DNA of 64,000 nucleotides from Treponema sp. OMZ 798 (GTDB lineage Bacteria; Spirochaetota; Spirochaetia; Treponematales; Treponemataceae): positions 2,666,001 through 2,730,000 of the forward strand of contig NZ_CP051305.1 in NCBI RefSeq assembly GCF_024181385.1, in the 5' to 3' direction. Numbering within the stretch: position 1 is the stretch's first letter; every line of letters starts with the position of its first letter. Of this stretch, positions 1 through 10,223 are shown one piece after another. The notes under the pieces are model-generated. The model saw only the letters and a program-made list of their open reading frames with translations. It searched no databases and was not told the DNA's origin. A program made the position numbers and the translations under genes.

Positions 1-494
1 ATAGCCCCGTTGTTGCCCTGTGCTCGGCGAAGACCGAATTCCATTATAGAGCCTTTTTTTGAAGCCAGCCAAATTCTGGCGGTTTTTGTTGCTATGAGGG
101 TTTGAAAATTTATCATGTTTAAAATTAGACCTTCTAAAAGCAGGGCTTCAACCGTATCAGCCTCAACTCGGATTAAGGGTTCATTCGGAAAAACGACGCT
201 TCCTTCTTTCATTGCCCAAATATTGCCTGAAAATTTAAAGCCGGCAATATAGTCTAAAAATTCTTTTTCGAATATTCCGAGGGATTTTAGCCACTCGATA
301 TCGCTTTTTTCAAAGTGAAAATTTTGAATAGTTTCTAAGAGGGGTTCAAGGCCTGCAAAGACGGCATAACCGCCCTTAAAAGGGTTCGATCTAAAAAACA
401 TTTCAAATACGGTTTTTGTGTTATTTCCTTTTTTCCAAAAACCTTGAGCCATTGTCAATTCATAAAAGTCTGAAAATAAAGCGTTATCAATCAT
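1..494 (-). CDS. pncB: nicotinate phosphoribosyltransferase, N-terminal part (cut by window edge)
   Basis: Reading the minus strand from an ATG at 494 gives 164 codons that run off the window edge. The protein starts MIDNALFSDFYELTMAQGFW, and later shows FEMFFRSNPFKGGYAVFAGL and EFGLRRAQG, which are typical of nicotinate phosphoribosyltransferase. The family makes nicotinate mononucleotide from nicotinate and PRPP in the cytoplasmic NAD salvage pathway. The gene follows ftsK by 25 nt and may be its operon partner. The catalytic C-terminal part lies outside the window. The identification rests on recognised motifs. Confidence 0.9.
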   Translation of the reverse strand, partial: MIDNALFSDFYELTMAQGFWKKGNNTKTVFEMFFRSNPFKGGYAVFAGLEPLLETIQNFHFEKSDIEWLKSLGIFEKEFLDYIAGFKFSGNIWAMKEGSVVFPNEPLIRVEADTVEALLLEGLILNMINFQTLIATKTARIWLASKKGSIMEFGLRRAQGNNGA

Positions 495-519
495 AAATTT
501 TACCTCGTATAATTATTTT

Positions 520-3009
520 TTAAGAATGTGTAATTACTTCCCTCGGCTTTGAACCGTTTGCAGGGCCGACCACTCCGCGTTCTTCCATTTCTTCTACTAT
601 CCGCGCAGCTCGGTTATAGCCTATTTTAAGCCGCCTTTGGATATAAGAAGCGGAAGCCTTTCCTTCGGCCAGTACAATCTGCAAGGCCTCATCGTATAGG
701 GGATCACTTTCATCCCCGAAGAGGGTGCCTTGGGAATACTCTTCGTCATCTACAAATATTTCGTCATCTATGTAGTCTGGTTCTCCGAATGTCTTTACAC
801 ATTCAACAACCTGCTCTACCTCATCATCGGAAACAAAGGTGCCTTGGATTCGGGCCGGGAAGGGCTTGGTGGTGCTTACATAGAGCATGTCGCCCTTGCC
901 TAAAAGCTTTTCTGCCCCGATATTATCGAGAATAATTTGGCTGTCTACACGGGAGGCAACCATAAAGGCAATCCTACTCGGAATGTTTGCCTTGATTAAA
1001 CCTGTAATTACATTGGTAGAAGGGCGCTGGGTTGCAAGTACCAAGTGAATACCTACGGCACGGCTCATAGCACAAAGTCTTGAAACGGTTGCTTCAAGTT
1101 CTTTTCCTGTGGTAGACATAAGGTCTGCGAATTCGTCAATTATTATTACTATGTAGGGCAGGGGCTCGGCTGCAATTTTTTCCCGTTTTATTTTTTTATT
1201 GTAGCTTTTGATATCTCTGACACTCATGGAATCAAGCATCGCATAACGCCTTTCCATTTCGCAGATACAGTATTGCAAGCCTTGAAGTGCTCTTTTAGGT
1301 TCCGTAATTACCGGAGTCAATAAGTGCCCGATGCCGTTGTAAAGTTTAAGCTCTACAATCTTGGGGTCAACCAAGAGGAGCTTTACTTCTTCGGGACTTC
1401 TGTTATAGAGAATTGAAAGAATAATAGAGTTTACACAGACCGATTTACCTGAACCTGTAGCACCGGCTATCAAAAGATGGGGTGTTTGACAAAGATCCAG
1501 AGTTTGAGGTTCTCCTGTTACGTCTTTTCCTAAAACGATAGGAATACCCATTTTTTCGGTACCGGGAATTTGAGTTTCGATTAGTTCTCTAAAGCCGACT
1601 ATTGCGCGTGATTCATTAGGAACTTCAATACCGACAGCTTGTTTTCCCGGAATGGGAGCAACAATTCGGACACTTTGAGCAGCAAGCCTAAGGGCTATAT
1701 TATCTTGAAGGGCGGTGATTTTACCCAATTTTATTCCGGGAGGAGGAAGAACTTCAAACATGGTAACAACCGGCCCCTTTCTGATACCTGTAATTTCAAT
1801 GCTTATATTGAATTCTTCAAAGGTGTTTTTTAAGGCTATGGCTGCTTTTCGGGTTGAGTCATCAACTATCCAGTATTCGTTTCCCGGATATTTTGTTAAT
1901 AGATCATAAGGAATGTGGTAGCCATTTTTTTTATCTTTGGAGTCTTTTTTAGGCTTTAAAGGCTGGGCTGCACTTATTTCTATATCTTCGCTTAATTCTT
2001 CTGAAGGAAGAATATCATCGTCATCTTCTTCTTTATCGTCATCATCAGTATCGGTATTTTCAGAATCATCAGTTTCAAGGTCATCGTATTCGGCAATTTC
2101 GTTTTGTTTAAGACTGCCGTATTCAGCAATTTCATCCTGTGAGGGTTCTCTGTCTTCGGTAATCTCATCTTCCTCTATGGAGCTAAGTTCTTCTAAGTCC
2201 TGTTCGATGCTGATATCTTCTATTACGACAAGAGAGTCTATAATGCCTTTTTTTGAGTCTTCAGGAGGAGCACTGCCTATGTCGACCTCTATATCTGCAT
2301 CTATTTTTTTAAAAGGAGCAGGTTCTTCCTTGGGACCCTCTGTTTCGCTGTTTAGTTGAGATTTTATAAACTGGTTTCGTGTAAGGATTGCCTCCGACAA
2401 GGTTTGTCCGGCTGTATCGGGACCGGTTTTATTTGTGTTTGACTTTAGCCAAAATCCTGTTTGGACCGTTTCATTTCCTTCACCGAACACCATAGATGTT
2501 TCTGAAGGATAATAGCTGTCACCTATGATATCTTCTATTTCGTCTTTTTCTTCAGGCTGAACAGAAGCTCTTTGATGGATTTTTTCACTTAATATAAGGG
2601 TAAGAAATACCTCCATCAAGAGTAAAAGGCCTGTTGCCAGAGTTACGGCAATTTTTGTAAATTCTTGCACTGTTTCATTTTCAATTTGCGGAAGTAAAAA
2701 ATAGATTAAGTGTTCTCCAAGCACACAGGTTAAAAAATAAACCGGCATAAATGATAATAAAAATTTTGAATGAAGTGTCCAGCCGGGAATCATCAATAAA
2801 ATTGAAGAATAAAGAAGAATGATAGGTATCAGCAAAGAAGAAAATTTATACGTAGAAAAAAGAACCGTACCTATTGTTTCAAAGGGGAATATGTAGCCTT
2901 TAAAACCGAAAATGGGTAAGAGAACCGCCAAGGCTATGTAGATTGAGATCAAAAAAATGAAAATGCCCAATGTGATTGATATGATCCTAAATTTTGATTC
3001 TTCTATCAA
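520..3009 (-). CDS. ftsK: FtsK/SpoIIIE-type DNA translocase
   Basis: 829 aa. About four hydrophobic segments lie in residues 1-145, followed by a very acidic low-complexity linker (about 150-350, with a run of Asp/Glu near 310-340), then the motor. Walker A GATGSGKS is at 516-523 and Walker B IIIIDEFADL near 620. The C-terminal ~65 residues form the winged-helix gamma domain (IQRRLKIGYNRAARIVEEME) that in this family reads polar chromosome sequences. The family pumps DNA through the closing septum and helps resolve chromosome dimers. Length and domain order are normal. It lies 24 nt after uppP in the same direction. Confidence 0.95.
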   Translation of the reverse strand: MIEESKFRIISITLGIFIFLISIYIALAVLLPIFGFKGYIFPFETIGTVLFSTYKFSSLLIPIILLYSSILLMIPGWTLHSKFLLSFMPVYFLTCVLGEHLIYFLLPQIENETVQEFTKIAVTLATGLLLLMEVFLTLILSEKIHQRASVQPEEKDEIEDIIGDSYYPSETSMVFGEGNETVQTGFWLKSNTNKTGPDTAGQTLSEAILTRNQFIKSQLNSETEGPKEEPAPFKKIDADIEVDIGSAPPEDSKKGIIDSLVVIEDISIEQDLEELSSIEEDEITEDREPSQDEIAEYGSLKQNEIAEYDDLETDDSENTDTDDDDKEEDDDDILPSEELSEDIEISAAQPLKPKKDSKDKKNGYHIPYDLLTKYPGNEYWIVDDSTRKAAIALKNTFEEFNISIEITGIRKGPVVTMFEVLPPPGIKLGKITALQDNIALRLAAQSVRIVAPIPGKQAVGIEVPNESRAIVGFRELIETQIPGTEKMGIPIVLGKDVTGEPQTLDLCQTPHLLIAGATGSGKSVCVNSIILSILYNRSPEEVKLLLVDPKIVELKLYNGIGHLLTPVITEPKRALQGLQYCICEMERRYAMLDSMSVRDIKSYNKKIKREKIAAEPLPYIVIIIDEFADLMSTTGKELEATVSRLCAMSRAVGIHLVLATQRPSTNVITGLIKANIPSRIAFMVASRVDSQIILDNIGAEKLLGKGDMLYVSTTKPFPARIQGTFVSDDEVEQVVECVKTFGEPDYIDDEIFVDDEEYSQGTLFGDESDPLYDEALQIVLAEGKASASYIQRRLKIGYNRAARIVEEMEERGVVGPANGSKPREVITHS

Positions 3010-3033
3010 ATTTCAACTCCGAAAGCGTAAAAA

Positions 3034-3843
3034 TTATCCGGCAAAACCCCAAAAGTAAATACTAAGACCGATTCCCAGCGGAATCAAATAGAAAGCGAAG
3101 TACATAAGCTTTCCGTTTTTTATAAGTTTGAGTAAAAACCGTAGCGAAAAATAACCTACAACAAAGGCACTCAACATTCCGGCTATTAGGCTTATAGGGC
3201 TTACACCTGCAAGAAGATTATCGGCAGATTTGAGTTCAAGTATAAATGCCGCAAGGATTGCAGGTATCGATAATAAAAAGGAAAATTCTCCTGCCTTTTC
3301 CCGGTCAAGACCTGCAAAAAGAGAGGCGGAAATAGTACTGCCCGAACGCGAGATTCCGGGTAAGACTCCTATTCCTTGAGCAAGACCTATAACAGCTGCC
3401 GTAAGGAGGTTTATATTTTTTGATTGTTTTTTAGGCTTTACCTTAGAAGATGCTATTAAAAGAAATCCTGTTATGATAAAGAAGATGGGTATAAAACGTA
3501 TGTCGATGGTTTTTACCCAATCTTTTAATAAAAGGCCTATTACACCTGTAACGGCGGTTGCGGTTATAATGGCTGCAATCATCATAAGATCGTCTTTATC
3601 TTCAGGTTTGGATTTTCTTATGATAAATCTGCCTAAAACACAAAAAAGACCGGCAATTTTTTTTGCAAAAACGGTGCAGACGGCCGCAAGGGTGGCGACA
3701 TGCAGTAATATATCAAAAAGGATGGGAAGATCTTCTTGTTTAAAAAAGTATTCTACAACCGCTAAATGTCCTGAACTTGAAACAGGTAAAAATTCGGCTA
3801 AGCCTTGAACGGCTCCTAAAATAATAGCTTGAAAAATCGACAT
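3034..3843 (-). CDS. uppP: undecaprenyl-diphosphate phosphatase
   Basis: 269 aa, the normal length for the BacA/UppP family, with several membrane segments. Both family signatures are visible: near the N-terminus the Glu/Ser motif GLAEFLPVSSSGHL, and in the middle PGISRSGSTISASL with its conserved Arg. The enzyme dephosphorylates undecaprenyl diphosphate at the membrane, recycling the lipid carrier for peptidoglycan and other polymers; overexpression gives bacitracin resistance in other bacteria. The ATG at 3843 has a GGGAGA ribosome site. The gene lies between sbcC and ftsK in a co-directional run. Confidence 0.95.
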   Translation of the reverse strand: MSIFQAIILGAVQGLAEFLPVSSSGHLAVVEYFFKQEDLPILFDILLHVATLAAVCTVFAKKIAGLFCVLGRFIIRKSKPEDKDDLMMIAAIITATAVTGVIGLLLKDWVKTIDIRFIPIFFIITGFLLIASSKVKPKKQSKNINLLTAAVIGLAQGIGVLPGISRSGSTISASLFAGLDREKAGEFSFLLSIPAILAAFILELKSADNLLAGVSPISLIAGMLSAFVVGYFSLRFLLKLIKNGKLMYFAFYLIPLGIGLSIYFWGFAG

Positions 3844-3922
3844 AAAAATTCTCCCGAAAAAGCTTTTACAAACGATAAGGTTACTGTATCATAAAAAAGA
3901 GAAAATTTCCAGCCGGAAATGC

Positions 3923-6900
3923 TTAACCTCTTATCTTTATTGCAGAGCCGTTGGCGGTTTTTTCTATTTCGATTTTTTGGGGGATGCGGGTTTTTAGCTC
4001 GCTGACGTGGGAAATTATTCCGACCATTCGGTTACCCCTTACTTCGTCGAGAATGCTGATGGCGTTTTCAAGGCTGGCTTCATCGAGGCTGCCGAAGCCT
4101 TCATCTATAAACATTGAATCCAGCCTTATGCCGCCGCTTCTTGTTTGAATGGAGTCGGCAAGGCCGAGGGCCAGGCTTATTGAAACCATAAAGGTTTCTC
4201 CTCCGGAAAGGCTGGCTGTGGGACGGATGCCGCCTGTGTAGGCATCATAAATTTCCATGTCCAATCCTGAAAGGTTGTTGCCCGAAAGCTCCTTACTCAA
4301 TTTTAAAACATAGCGGCCGCCGCTCATGCGTTCAAGGCGGGTGTTGGCATAAACGATTATTTCGCGTAAAAAGGCCGAGAGCATCCAGATATCGAATTTC
4401 AGTTTATACTTATTGCTGCCGTTTAAACTTAAGGAAAGCTCGGTTATAAGCCGGGCTTCTTCGGCTCTTTGTTTTAATTCCGTTAAAAGATTTTGCCGCC
4501 TTTCAAAAAGGTCTTTGAGTTTGTCGAGAGAGCTTTTTACTTCCGTAAGGCGGTCTTGTTCTTCGTCAAGATTTTTTTGCAAAATTATAATTTCGTCTTC
4601 AATTTTTTCGGGCGGAATAAAGGTTTTGCCTTCAAGATCTTTTTCGAGGCCGGAAGCGGAGTGCTCCAAGGTTATCTTTTCTTCTTTGAATTTCGTTACC
4701 GTTTCTTCAAAGCCGCCGATTTTTTCTTCAGGTAAAATAGAATCTAAAAGCTCATTTATTGAAGAAAACCCCTTTTGCTCAAGAGAGGTTTTTAAATTTT
4801 CTTCTTCTTCCAATAAGGTTTTTTCCCATTTGGCCAACTGCTCCTGCCTTTGGATGAGCCCGGCCTTTATGCTTGTATGGCGGTCATTGCTTTCTTTTAG
4901 TCTTTCCTCATAGCCGCTTATTTTGCGGTCTGAGGCAAAAATCATTTCATTGCAGCCTTCGATTGTGTCTTCTATATTTTCTTTTTGGATATCTGAGGGG
5001 ATGGACTTAAAGGCGTCATCGTATTGTTTTTTCTTTTCGTGGAGGATTGTGTTTAACTCGCTTTCTTTTATCTTGATATTTGTAAGAGCCTCGCTTAAGG
5101 CTTCCTTTTCATTTTGGATAGAAGAAAGTTTTTGCTCCAAATTTATTTTTGCAGTGTTTGCGGTCTGGGCTTCTTTTAAAAGAAGGTTATCTTTTTCGGC
5201 ATTCTTTGCGGCTTGAGGAAGAAGTTCTCCTATTGTTTTTTCTAAAGGCATTTCTTTGAAAATAAAAGAGCCTGTTTTAAATTCCTCATTTAGGTTGAGA
5301 AAAGAGCGGTCAAGCTCATCCATTTGCTCTTTTTGCCAATCGGCATCGGTATTGCGGGCCGTGAGGCTGTTGTTGAGGTTTTCCCTGTCGTGATTAAACT
5401 TTTCGATGCTGCGTTCGCATTTTTGTATTTTTTCGTCGAGGGAAAAAATACTTTCCGTATTTTCAACGGCCGGGGAAGGGTGATGGATTGAGCCACAGAC
5501 AGGGCAGGGTTCCCCGTCTTTTAAGTGAACGGCAAGGGCGGATGCCTCTTGGTTTATTTCAAAATCTTTTTTTTCTTTTTTAAGTTTTTCAAAAAGCTCT
5601 TTTTCAATTTTGATGTCTTTTAAAATTAACTGTAAATCGTTGTAGTTTTTTTCGGCTGCGGCCTTATGAGTTGTGTAGAGCTTTGCCGCTTTTTCTTTTT
5701 TTGAAGCGATGTCAAAAAGCCTTTTTAGGTAAGAAAGTTTTTGGGACGAAGTTTCTGCCCTTTCTTTTCTGTTATCGAGCTCGCTGATTATTTCAAGATA
5801 GCCGGAAACTTTGTCCTTGATCTCCTGAATGTTCTTTTCGGTTTGAGCCAACTTTTCGGTCTTTTCTTTTTTTTGCAGAGAAAGTCCTTTTTTTTCGTAT
5901 GATTTTTCTTCTATTTCCTTGTAAACCTCGGCTGCCCTTTTGAGACGGTCAAGATTTTGTTTTAGGGCGGCATTGTTTTCTTTTTCGGATTCGATGTCTT
6001 TTTCTTGTGCTTTAAGAGCTTCCAAAATTTCGGTTACGGAATTTAAGTCTTTTATCTTTTTTTCGATGTCGGTTTTATATTCGGCTATGTTAGAGTTAAG
6101 TTTTTTTACGGAATCGGCAAGGCCTGTAAGCGAAGAGGCTCTGCGGGCTTTTTCGACAGCCTCTTCCATCATTTTTATATCGTTTTGATGGGCTTTAAGA
6201 TTTTCGAGCCTTGTTTTTATCGTTGTAAGTTCTTCTTTTTTTTCTTTGAGAACCTTTGCCTGCTCTTTTTCGGATATTTTTACCTCAATTTTTTTGGAAA
6301 TTTGGTTGTAATTTTTTTTGATAAGTTCAATCTCTTTTTCAAATTCGCCCTTTTTTGAAGGATAGGAATCGGCATCGAATTCTTTGCCGAGGGATTCAAG
6401 GGCATCTTCAATATTTTTTATCTTATAGGACTCTGCCTTTTCCCTCTCCTTCAGGTTTTCCATTATTTGGGTATAGCGCGAAATAGGAAAAAGCTCTTCA
6501 AGGGTTTCTTTTTTTTGGCTTGAATTTTCGCGCAAAAAGGCGGCAAATTCGCCCTGAGGAAGAAGTACAATGCGGGCAAATTCTTTTTCGTTTAAGTTTA
6601 TGATGTTCAATATTTTTTTGTCCGTGTCCCGCTTATTTGTTGTGCTTAAGTTTTTCCAAGTTTGGCCGTCCCATTCGGCTAGGGCCGATTCTTCGGGGCT
6701 TTCGCTTTTTTTTCCGGGGCGTAAGAATGGAAGCCGTCTGAAAATTTTGTATTTGGAGGGACCCATGGTAAAGATAAGCTCAACCTCTGCTGTTTCCTCC
6801 TCGGGGGCAAATTGGCTTCGGAGGCTGCGGGCAATTTGAGAGCGGCTTCCCAAGGGCTTTGAGTAGAAGGCATACGAGATTGCATCAAAGATTGTTGTTT

Positions 6901-7015
6901 TTCCGGCACCGGTTTTTCCGCATACCAAAAAGATAGAATCCATGAGGCTGAAGTCTATTGTGTGAGTTCCTCTAAAGGGGCCTATATTGGTTAGTTTTAA
7001 AAGTTCGGGTTTCAA
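3923..7015 (-). CDS. sbcC: exonuclease subunit SbcC (Rad50-like ATPase)
   Basis: 1030 aa. The N-terminal Walker A (CGKTGAGKTTIFDAISYAF) is followed by a long Glu/Lys-rich coiled coil split by a zinc-hook CPVC (Cys504, Cys507), then a second coiled coil, the ABC signature LSGGETFMVSISLALG and Walker B with DEGFGSLDE near the end. SbcC and SbcD form the bacterial Mre11-Rad50 complex that opens hairpins and processes double-strand ends. The start is TTG at 7015 with an AAGGAGGAG site that overlaps the sbcD stop, so the two are translationally coupled. The many hairpin repeats elsewhere in this window are plausible substrates, but that is inference. Confidence 0.95.
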   Translation of the reverse strand: MKPELLKLTNIGPFRGTHTIDFSLMDSIFLVCGKTGAGKTTIFDAISYAFYSKPLGSRSQIARSLRSQFAPEEETAEVELIFTMGPSKYKIFRRLPFLRPGKKSESPEESALAEWDGQTWKNLSTTNKRDTDKKILNIINLNEKEFARIVLLPQGEFAAFLRENSSQKKETLEELFPISRYTQIMENLKEREKAESYKIKNIEDALESLGKEFDADSYPSKKGEFEKEIELIKKNYNQISKKIEVKISEKEQAKVLKEKKEELTTIKTRLENLKAHQNDIKMMEEAVEKARRASSLTGLADSVKKLNSNIAEYKTDIEKKIKDLNSVTEILEALKAQEKDIESEKENNAALKQNLDRLKRAAEVYKEIEEKSYEKKGLSLQKKEKTEKLAQTEKNIQEIKDKVSGYLEIISELDNRKERAETSSQKLSYLKRLFDIASKKEKAAKLYTTHKAAAEKNYNDLQLILKDIKIEKELFEKLKKEKKDFEINQEASALAVHLKDGEPCPVCGSIHHPSPAVENTESIFSLDEKIQKCERSIEKFNHDRENLNNSLTARNTDADWQKEQMDELDRSFLNLNEEFKTGSFIFKEMPLEKTIGELLPQAAKNAEKDNLLLKEAQTANTAKINLEQKLSSIQNEKEALSEALTNIKIKESELNTILHEKKKQYDDAFKSIPSDIQKENIEDTIEGCNEMIFASDRKISGYEERLKESNDRHTSIKAGLIQRQEQLAKWEKTLLEEEENLKTSLEQKGFSSINELLDSILPEEKIGGFEETVTKFKEEKITLEHSASGLEKDLEGKTFIPPEKIEDEIIILQKNLDEEQDRLTEVKSSLDKLKDLFERRQNLLTELKQRAEEARLITELSLSLNGSNKYKLKFDIWMLSAFLREIIVYANTRLERMSGGRYVLKLSKELSGNNLSGLDMEIYDAYTGGIRPTASLSGGETFMVSISLALGLADSIQTRSGGIRLDSMFIDEGFGSLDEASLENAISILDEVRGNRMVGIISHVSELKTRIPQKIEIEKTANGSAIKIRG

Positions 7016-7017
7016 AT

Positions 7018-8175
7018 TTACTCCTCCTTAAACCGTTCCCTGCAAAGGTTTTTGAAAAGTTCCTGTTTTTTTGCAGAGGGCTCTTCGTCTATTGCCTTTT
7101 CAAAAAGCATAAAGTTTTCAAAAATTACATCCTCGTCTTCAATGTTCTTTTTTAAGATATGAATTTGCTCCTCTTCTTTTAATTCGGCAGCGACCGCCTC
7201 TTGGTGCAGGTTTAAAAGATAGGGAAATTTTTGCTGCAAGAGGCTCATCGGGCTTTGAATGACTTCGGAACCTGTCAGGTTTATTTCTAAAAAGTCGTCC
7301 TTGTAGGCATCGAATTTATCGGTATTAAAAAAATCGAAAAAACTGCCCTCTAAGTGGGTCATTTTGCGTAAGGGTGTAATCGGAATTTTTTCTACCCGGA
7401 CAGGGAAGCCTTGAGTTTTGCAGTCTATGTCGACGGATAAAACAACTTTTTCGATTGAACATTCATCGAAGGCATAGGTTAGAGGGGCTCCGGAATAGTA
7501 CATTCTGTCGGTCACCTTTTGCATTTTGTGTAAGTGTCCCAAGGCTGTGTAGGTAAAAAAATTGAAGAGGGCCGGCGAAACATATTCCGCTGTGCCTAAA
7601 AAAGCTCTTTCGGAGGAGGAGCTTTCTCCGTTTAAGGTAAAAAGATGGGCAATCAAAACCGAAGGAATTTCCGGATCTACAGCCCCTTTTAACCGTCGGG
7701 AGGCTTCTTGTGCCATCTCGGATTGAGAGTTTAATTTTAACTCCTCATTTTGTTCGGAAAATGAGCCTAAATGTAAAAAAGGCATTAAAAAAAATTGAAC
7801 TTTTTCTCCATTTTGTGCTATAATAACAGGTGAGCATAGTTTGCCGGTTCCCGCAGCAATGTGAATATTACTCGAACTTAAAATTTTAGAACCGAAGGCA
7901 AGTCTTTCGGCGGAGTCATGGTTTCCGGGTATTATAAACACGGCTGTATCGGGGCAATCCCGATGGACGGCAGATAAAAATGAATCGAAGAGGGCTACGT
8001 ATTCTGCAGGAGGAATTGAACGGTCGTATACATCGCCTGCAATAATAAGGGCTGCATAATCGTCTTTTAAAAGAATTTTATGAATATCATCGAGCATTTT
8101 TTTCTGTCTTTCAATTTGGGGCGCCTCGTATAGGCTTTTCCCTAAATGCAGATCGGCGGTATGCAAAATTTTCAT
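7018..8175 (-). CDS. sbcD: exonuclease subunit SbcD (Mre11-like nuclease)
   Basis: 385 aa from ATG 8175. The frame stays open 51 codons further upstream, but the metallophosphatase core begins exactly at [12 protein letters not shown], so the longer form is unlikely. Metal-site motifs are in order: [20 protein letters not shown], and TALGHLH. The protein is the Mn-dependent nuclease partner of SbcC. It is divergent from the MCP-like gene with only 45 nt between the two starts, and couples to sbcC downstream. Confidence 0.94.
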   Translation of the reverse strand: MKILHTADLHLGKSLYEAPQIERQKKMLDDIHKILLKDDYAALIIAGDVYDRSIPPAEYVALFDSFLSAVHRDCPDTAVFIIPGNHDSAERLAFGSKILSSSNIHIAAGTGKLCSPVIIAQNGEKVQFFLMPFLHLGSFSEQNEELKLNSQSEMAQEASRRLKGAVDPEIPSVLIAHLFTLNGESSSSERAFLGTAEYVSPALFNFFTYTALGHLHKMQKVTDRMYYSGAPLTYAFDECSIEKVVLSVDIDCKTQGFPVRVEKIPITPLRKMTHLEGSFFDFFNTDKFDAYKDDFLEINLTGSEVIQSPMSLLQQKFPYLLNLHQEAVAAELKEEEQIHILKKNIEDEDVIFENFMLFEKAIDEEPSAKKQELFKNLCRERFKEE

Positions 8176-8220
8176 ACTTCTAATGTATGGGTATTTAAGG
8201 ATTATGTAAAGGACCTTGGA

Positions 8221-9777
8221 ATGAAAAACTACATAAAAATTGTTTTTGCTTTGTGCGGTATTGCTTTGGCGATAGGGATAGGAGGAGCGGCTTTTTTTAT
8301 TGCTGCAAAACCTTCGTCGGATTTTCAACTTAAGACCGATTATTTACTTGAGTACAGATTTTATCTTGCAAGTTTAAGGGCGGATATGTACAGGACTGCA
8401 AGCAAGGATGGGGAATTTTCCGTTCAAAACCTTAAAGCAAGGATAAAGGAAACCGTCAATTCTTTTGAAAATTTAAAAAAACTTTCGGCTGCCGACAAAA
8501 ACGACTCCAACTTAAAATTTGCATACAATGATTATGAAGCTTCAAATAATAAGCTTTTTAAAAGTATAGAGGCTTGGAGGCAGGAGTTTGAACTTACCGG
8601 AGATTCATCGGCAAGAACTTTTTTTCCTGTTTTAAAAGAATTCGATGCCGTTCAAAATAGTTTTGAAAGGCTTAAAGACGAATATAAGGCCGGCTTTACA
8701 AGGCAGGAAAAAAAATCGAAAGGGCTTGCAGCCCTTTTAATCGTTTTAGCCTGGGGTATAGGAGTATTTTTAACATGGCTTGTTTCTTCTGTCATATACA
8801 AGATTTATATAGAAAGAGAAAGAGCAAAAAAAGCAAAACTCAGGCTTCATCTAGGTCCAAAAACAGATGACAGGCAGACTGCTGCCCCCGATACTGCAAA
8901 AATATTTCTGCCATCTTATAATGAAGAGCGGAGTTCTGCTTCGGATAAAACTTTTAATAAAGGTTTTCAACAAAGAGCCGAAGAAGAGACCAATAAAAGC
9001 GTGTCACAAAATTACGCTCAGCAGCCTCCTTTCCAAAAATCTTCCTATACACAAACAGCTTCTGCCGTTTCTATAGAAGAATCGCCTATTTATATAAAGC
9101 TGCAAAATGATTATAACGAATTAAAAGCTATGTCTGAGGAGTTAAATGAAGCTTATAATGAACTGCAAGAAAAACATAGCGAACTTGGTTCTTCCTATAA
9201 GGAATTGCAAGAATCCTTTAAGCAAGACGATGAAAAAAAGGCCGAAAAATGTGAAACGGTAAAATCCTTTTTGTCTGACATACAGATGGATGCTGCGGAA
9301 GCTCAAGAAGATGCTCAAGCTGCACAAGAACTTGTAGAAACCTTCCAGGGCGGGCATAAACTTTTTAAATCTACTTACGAAAGAATAGTTCATATAAATC
9401 AAAGCATTTCGGATATACAGGAAATGGCGGAGGTAATCGCAGGTATTGCCGAGCAAACTAAAATGCTTAGTATGAATGCCGCCATCGAAGCTGCTCATGC
9501 CGGAGATGCCGGAAAGGGCTTTGCCGTTGTTGCCGAAGAGTTGGGCCGCTTGGCAGCTGCCTCGGTTGAAAGCTCGGCAGGTATAGGCAAGACCGTCATT
9601 GAAGTGGTAAAGAATATTTCGTTTATGGCAAAGAGCAGCGAAGATTTGGATAAGGCCTTTAACGATATAAATACAAAAACAAATCAGGTTTATACAACCG
9701 TTATGAATTTTTCGGATAGAATGGTTCAAACCTTCCAAAAAACAGACAGTGTTTTAAGAGGCCTTGACACAGTTTAA
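8221..9777 (+). CDS. MCP-like transducer with a minimal signalling domain
   Basis: 518 aa from ATG 8221; the open frame starts 25 codons earlier but those codons overlap sbcD. One membrane helix lies at about 5-28 and another at 168-193, with a roughly 135-residue outer domain between them. A linker and coiled coil (about 290-350) lead to the receptor hairpin: [20 protein letters not shown] and [15 protein letters not shown], near residue 425. The protein ends about 60 residues after the tip, so the helical bundle is much shorter than in chemoreceptors with methylation sites. It may be a soluble-partner sensor or a short chemoreceptor; ligand unknown. Confidence 0.85.
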   Translation: MKNYIKIVFALCGIALAIGIGGAAFFIAAKPSSDFQLKTDYLLEYRFYLASLRADMYRTASKDGEFSVQNLKARIKETVNSFENLKKLSAADKNDSNLKFAYNDYEASNNKLFKSIEAWRQEFELTGDSSARTFFPVLKEFDAVQNSFERLKDEYKAGFTRQEKKSKGLAALLIVLAWGIGVFLTWLVSSVIYKIYIERERAKKAKLRLHLGPKTDDRQTAAPDTAKIFLPSYNEERSSASDKTFNKGFQQRAEEETNKSVSQNYAQQPPFQKSSYTQTASAVSIEESPIYIKLQNDYNELKAMSEELNEAYNELQEKHSELGSSYKELQESFKQDDEKKAEKCETVKSFLSDIQMDAAEAQEDAQAAQELVETFQGGHKLFKSTYERIVHINQSISDIQEMAEVIAGIAEQTKMLSMNAAIEAAHAGDAGKGFAVVAEELGRLAAASVESSAGIGKTVIEVVKNISFMAKSSEDLDKAFNDINTKTNQVYTTVMNFSDRMVQTFQKTDSVLRGLDTV

Positions 9778-9792
9778 CAATAATAGTATTAT
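9764..9792 (+). promoter_or_regulatory. sigma70-type promoter for the GntR-ABC operon
   Basis: TTGACA at 9764-9769, a 17-nt spacer, then TATTAT at 9787-9792. It lies over the last codons of the MCP-like gene and 55 nt before the GntR start, so the operon has its own promoter. The -35 is perfect and the -10 has one mismatch. Confidence 0.7.
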
Positions 9793-9846
9793 AGACAGAT
9801 AGAAGAGTCGTTTTATATGATTTAAATGTTGTGGAGGTTCTTTTTT

Positions 9847-10203
9847 GTGAAAGTTGTATATGATCAAAATCGTCCGATATATTTACAAATAATCGAAAAA
9901 ATAAAATGTAAGATTGTCTATGGAGAGCTTAAACCCGGAGATAAGATTCCTTCAATGAGCGATATGTCCGTCGAGATGGATGTAAACCCGAATACGATGT
10001 TCAGGGTATATAAGCAGCTTGAAAGCGAGGGCATAACGGAATCAAAACGCGGGCTAGGCAGCTTTGTAGTAAATGAGGCCGATTTGGTGAAAAAATTGAC
10101 TGAGGAAATGGCGGATCAGATCATAGTGCCTGCAATTGAAGGATTGCGGAATTTGAAATTTTCTGATGAACAGATAATTGAATCGATAAAAGCAAAGTTA
10201 TAA
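9847..10203 (+). CDS. GntR-family regulator (YtrA/YhcF type)
   Basis: 118 aa from a GTG at 9847, chosen because a GGAGG site lies 9 nt upstream; the ATG seven codons earlier overlaps that site. A winged-helix GntR domain (residues about 8-75: PIYLQIIEKIKCKIVYGELK, then NPNTMFRVYKQLESEGI and a GLGSFV wing) is followed by only a short helical tail, which is the YtrA subfamily layout. Members of that subfamily usually repress the adjacent ABC transporter operon. The ATPase gene follows after 20 nt. Confidence 0.9.
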   Translation: MKVVYDQNRPIYLQIIEKIKCKIVYGELKPGDKIPSMSDMSVEMDVNPNTMFRVYKQLESEGITESKRGLGSFVVNEADLVKKLTEEMADQIIVPAIEGLRNLKFSDEQIIESIKAKL

Positions 10204-10223
10204 TAAATCTTTAGGAGGAAAAA

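Noticed and set aside
8176-8328. 51-codon N-terminal extension of SbcD
   Set aside because: It overlaps the divergent MCP-like gene and adds basic, non-family residues; the phosphoesterase motif starts exactly at ATG 8175.
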